DNA from: Bacteroidota bacterium
GTDB taxonomy: Bacteria > Bacteroidota > Bacteroidia > Flavobacteriales > Flavobacteriaceae
NCBI GenBank assembly: GCA_024278565.1
Contig: JAJRSY010000107.1
Location: forward strand, 1-38,916
Length of the DNA: 38,916 nucleotides
Direction of reading: 5' to 3'
Both the position numbers and the translations under genes were made by a program. Position 1 is the first letter of the stretch, and each line of letters begins with the position of its first letter. The notes beneath the pieces are model-generated. The model ran no database searches, had not been told where the DNA came from, and saw only the letters and a program-made list of their open reading frames with translations. Shown here piece by piece: positions 36,909 through 38,916 of this stretch.

Positions 36909-36916
36909 CAAATTTA
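36909..36916 (-). promoter_or_regulatory. -7 element TAaaTTTG upstream of the peroxiredoxin gene
   Basis: caaattta on the plus strand, ~60 bp upstream of the start. Confidence 0.5.
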
Positions 36917-36991
36917 GTTAGCAAAGGGAGAAGTTCAAAAGTAGAATCAATTTTTTTTTTTATTCTCAAATAGAATTTGCTTATAACCGGT

Positions 36992-38473
36992 CTATTTTGA
37001 GGTGAGTTGTCGAATCTTAATATTCAAGGCTGCGAACAACAACGTCATAAACGGACTTAGCCAATTGAAGATGGCGTAGATGAAATATTCTGCCACACTT
37101 ACCCCTAAAACACCGCTATGGTACGCGCCGCAGGTATTCCAAGGTATCAATACCGATGTTACGGTACCTGAATCTTCTAGGGTCCTACTTAGGTTTTCAG
37201 GTGCCAGACCCCTGTCTTTATATGCTTTAGAGAACATTTTACCTGGTACGACTATGGCCAAATACTGATCGGAGGCGGTCACGTTCAATGCCAAGCAACT
37301 GGTCACCGTACTTGCAAAAAGCCCAAAAGTGGTTTTTGCCATACGCAGCAGCGATTTTGTGATACGGGCAAGTGCTCCGATACCGTCCATGATTCCACCA
37401 AAGACCATGGCGCAGATGATCAACCAGATGGTGCCCAGCATTCCGGTCATTCCACCTGATGAAAACAGATCGTTAAGGGTTTGATTGTCTGTGGCTATCG
37501 AGGTGGCCACCGTTATGGCGTTCAGCACCCCTTTATAGCCGGTAACAAAATTCAAACCTTCACCGCCCCCGATAGTGGCTACGATTTCCGGTTGAAAGAT
37601 CAAGGCGAACACACCGCCCAAAAGAGTACCTATCAACAATGCCAATAAGGGTGGTGCTTTCTTTACTATTAAGAAAATGACCACAATAGGCACCAAGAAC
37701 AGCCAACCGGAAATGTTGAAACTCTGGTCTATTGATGCTAAAATAGATGCCGTATCGGCCGTTCCGCTTGTGTCAATGGTAAAGCCCAGAACGATAAAGA
37801 CCAACAGCGTGACTGTAATGGTCGGTATGGTGGTAATGGTCATGTATTTGATATGGGTGAAAAGTTCACCGCCTGCCATGGCCGGTGCAAGGTTGGTAGT
37901 GTCGCTCAGAGGAGAGAGTTTGTCCCCGAAATAAGCACCCGATAAAACTGCACCGGCGGTCATGCCCAAAGAAATGCCCAAAGCTTCACCAATACCTATC
38001 AAAGCGATGCCGACGGTGGCAGAGGTTGTCCAAGAACTACCTGTGGCAATTGATATTATGGCACATATAACTACACAGGCAGCTAGAAAGATGGTGGGGT
38101 TGAGTACTTGTAACCCAAAATAAATCATTGACGGAATAATACCACTGATCAGCCAAGTGCCAGACAAAGCACCAACCATGAGAAGTATCAATAAGGACCC
38201 CGTGGTCGATTTTACATTTTCGGCCACCTCGGCCATCATTTGCTTGTACGATACCTTGTTGAAGAACCCAACAACGGCAGCGACCGCCCCGCCCAATAAC
38301 AGTATAAACTGATTGGATCCACTTAGCGCATCATCGCCAAAAACAAACACATTATAGGCCAGCATGCCTACTAAAATGACTACTGGCAGCAGTGCCTCCC
38401 AAATGCCCAATTCCTTATTTTCCACAATGTTCTCGTCTTTTGGGTCGTTGTGGTCTAGGTCTTGGCTTTGCAT
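36992..38473 (-). CDS. nhaC: Na+/H+ antiporter NhaC family
   Basis: GSSWTTSATVGIALIGIGEALGISLGMTAGAVLSGAYFGDKLSPLSDTTNLAPAMAG; PWNTCGAYHSGVLGV. Confidence 0.94.
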   Translation of the reverse strand: MQSQDLDHNDPKDENIVENKELGIWEALLPVVILVGMLAYNVFVFGDDALSGSNQFILLLGGAVAAVVGFFNKVSYKQMMAEVAENVKSTTGSLLILLMVGALSGTWLISGIIPSMIYFGLQVLNPTIFLAACVVICAIISIATGSSWTTSATVGIALIGIGEALGISLGMTAGAVLSGAYFGDKLSPLSDTTNLAPAMAGGELFTHIKYMTITTIPTITVTLLVFIVLGFTIDTSGTADTASILASIDQSFNISGWLFLVPIVVIFLIVKKAPPLLALLIGTLLGGVFALIFQPEIVATIGGGEGLNFVTGYKGVLNAITVATSIATDNQTLNDLFSSGGMTGMLGTIWLIICAMVFGGIMDGIGALARITKSLLRMAKTTFGLFASTVTSCLALNVTASDQYLAIVVPGKMFSKAYKDRGLAPENLSRTLEDSGTVTSVLIPWNTCGAYHSGVLGVSVAEYFIYAIFNWLSPFMTLLFAALNIKIRQLTSK

Positions 38474-38553
38474 TTGGTGTTTTTTGTTATCCCGTAATAT
38501 TACGATTTTGCCAACTGCTGTGCAACCCCCTTTATCTCTAAACCAAATAGTTG

Positions 38554-38770
38554 TTATTTGCCAAGTATTTTCAATTCACCCATGCAGTTTTTCATGGTTT
38601 TATAAGTTCTTCGGATGTCATTATCAAGCCCGATCGAAAAACGTATTAATCCATCACTGAGCCCCATTTCCTTTTGTTCTTCCAGCGGAATTTCAGAAGA
38701 GGTTGATGTGCCGGGGGCACTGAAGTCGAATGTTACTATCATATCCAGTTGACCTAGGGCGTGATACAAA
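38554..38770 (-). pseudogene. C-terminal remnant of a Cys/Met-metabolism PLP-dependent enzyme (trans-sulfuration family)
   Basis: ALGQLDMIVTFDFSAPGTSTSSEIPLEEQKEMGLSDGLIRFSIGLDNDI resembles the extreme C-terminus of that family; no N-terminal or PLP-lysine region present. Confidence 0.65.
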
Positions 38771-38777
38771 ATAACAT

Positions 38778-38916
38778 TTACAGTTTTGGTTTGATTGTGT
38801 AGTTCCATTCTCCATGAAATTCATTTCTAATAATATTTATTTCCCCCAACTCTTTATCAGATATCTTAATTCCTTTTTCATAAACTGTTTCATCTATTTT
38901 AGTCTTTATTTTTAAC
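38778..38916 (-). mobile_element. C-terminal end of an ISAzo13-like transposase (runs off the window)
   Basis: Open frame LKIKTKIDETVYEKGIKISDKELGEINIIRNEFHGEWNYTIKPKL*; the FHGEWNYTI ending resembles ISAzo13 (Rhodopirellula-type) transposases; not in the supplied ORF track. Confidence 0.6.

Overview
This is a 38.9 kb chromosomal segment from a Bacteroidota, most likely a Flavobacteriaceae. The assignment rests on protein families, the recurrent TAnnTTTG promoter -7 element and the CCTGCCTGCCGGCAGGCAGG-type dispersed palindromes. Most of it is ordinary core genome: uvrA, nth, bcp, a LytTR regulator beside a TolC/MFP/RND efflux operon, BatA, a GT2, tRNA-Ser(UGA), an FKBP PPIase, a TauE exporter, a DegT aminotransferase, ribB(X)-lptF-lolA-ftsK-dgkA-tpx, Trx/Prx and NhaC. 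No complete phage, CRISPR array or textbook defence island is visible. The best candidate for something undescribed is a tandemly duplicated ~1.22 kb cassette at ~3.9-6.1 kb. Each copy has a conserved leader block, a sigma-70-like factor, a 47-aa small ORF missing from the supplied ORF track (27/47 residues identical between copies) and a terminator. Other points worth a second look: a 19-bp duplication of the tRNA-Ser 3' end flanking a ~145 bp segment with a 25-bp hairpin; an 8-bp tandem repeat just upstream of an aminotransferase gene; a dihydroorotase homologue without its metal-binding histidines; a RibB whose GCHII-like domain lacks the Zn cysteines; a 530-bp block of inverted repeats; REP-like hairpins; and, at the right edge, an ISAzo13-like transposase C-terminus abutting a truncated Cys/Met PLP enzyme. 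All calls come from reading the sequence; no searches were run.
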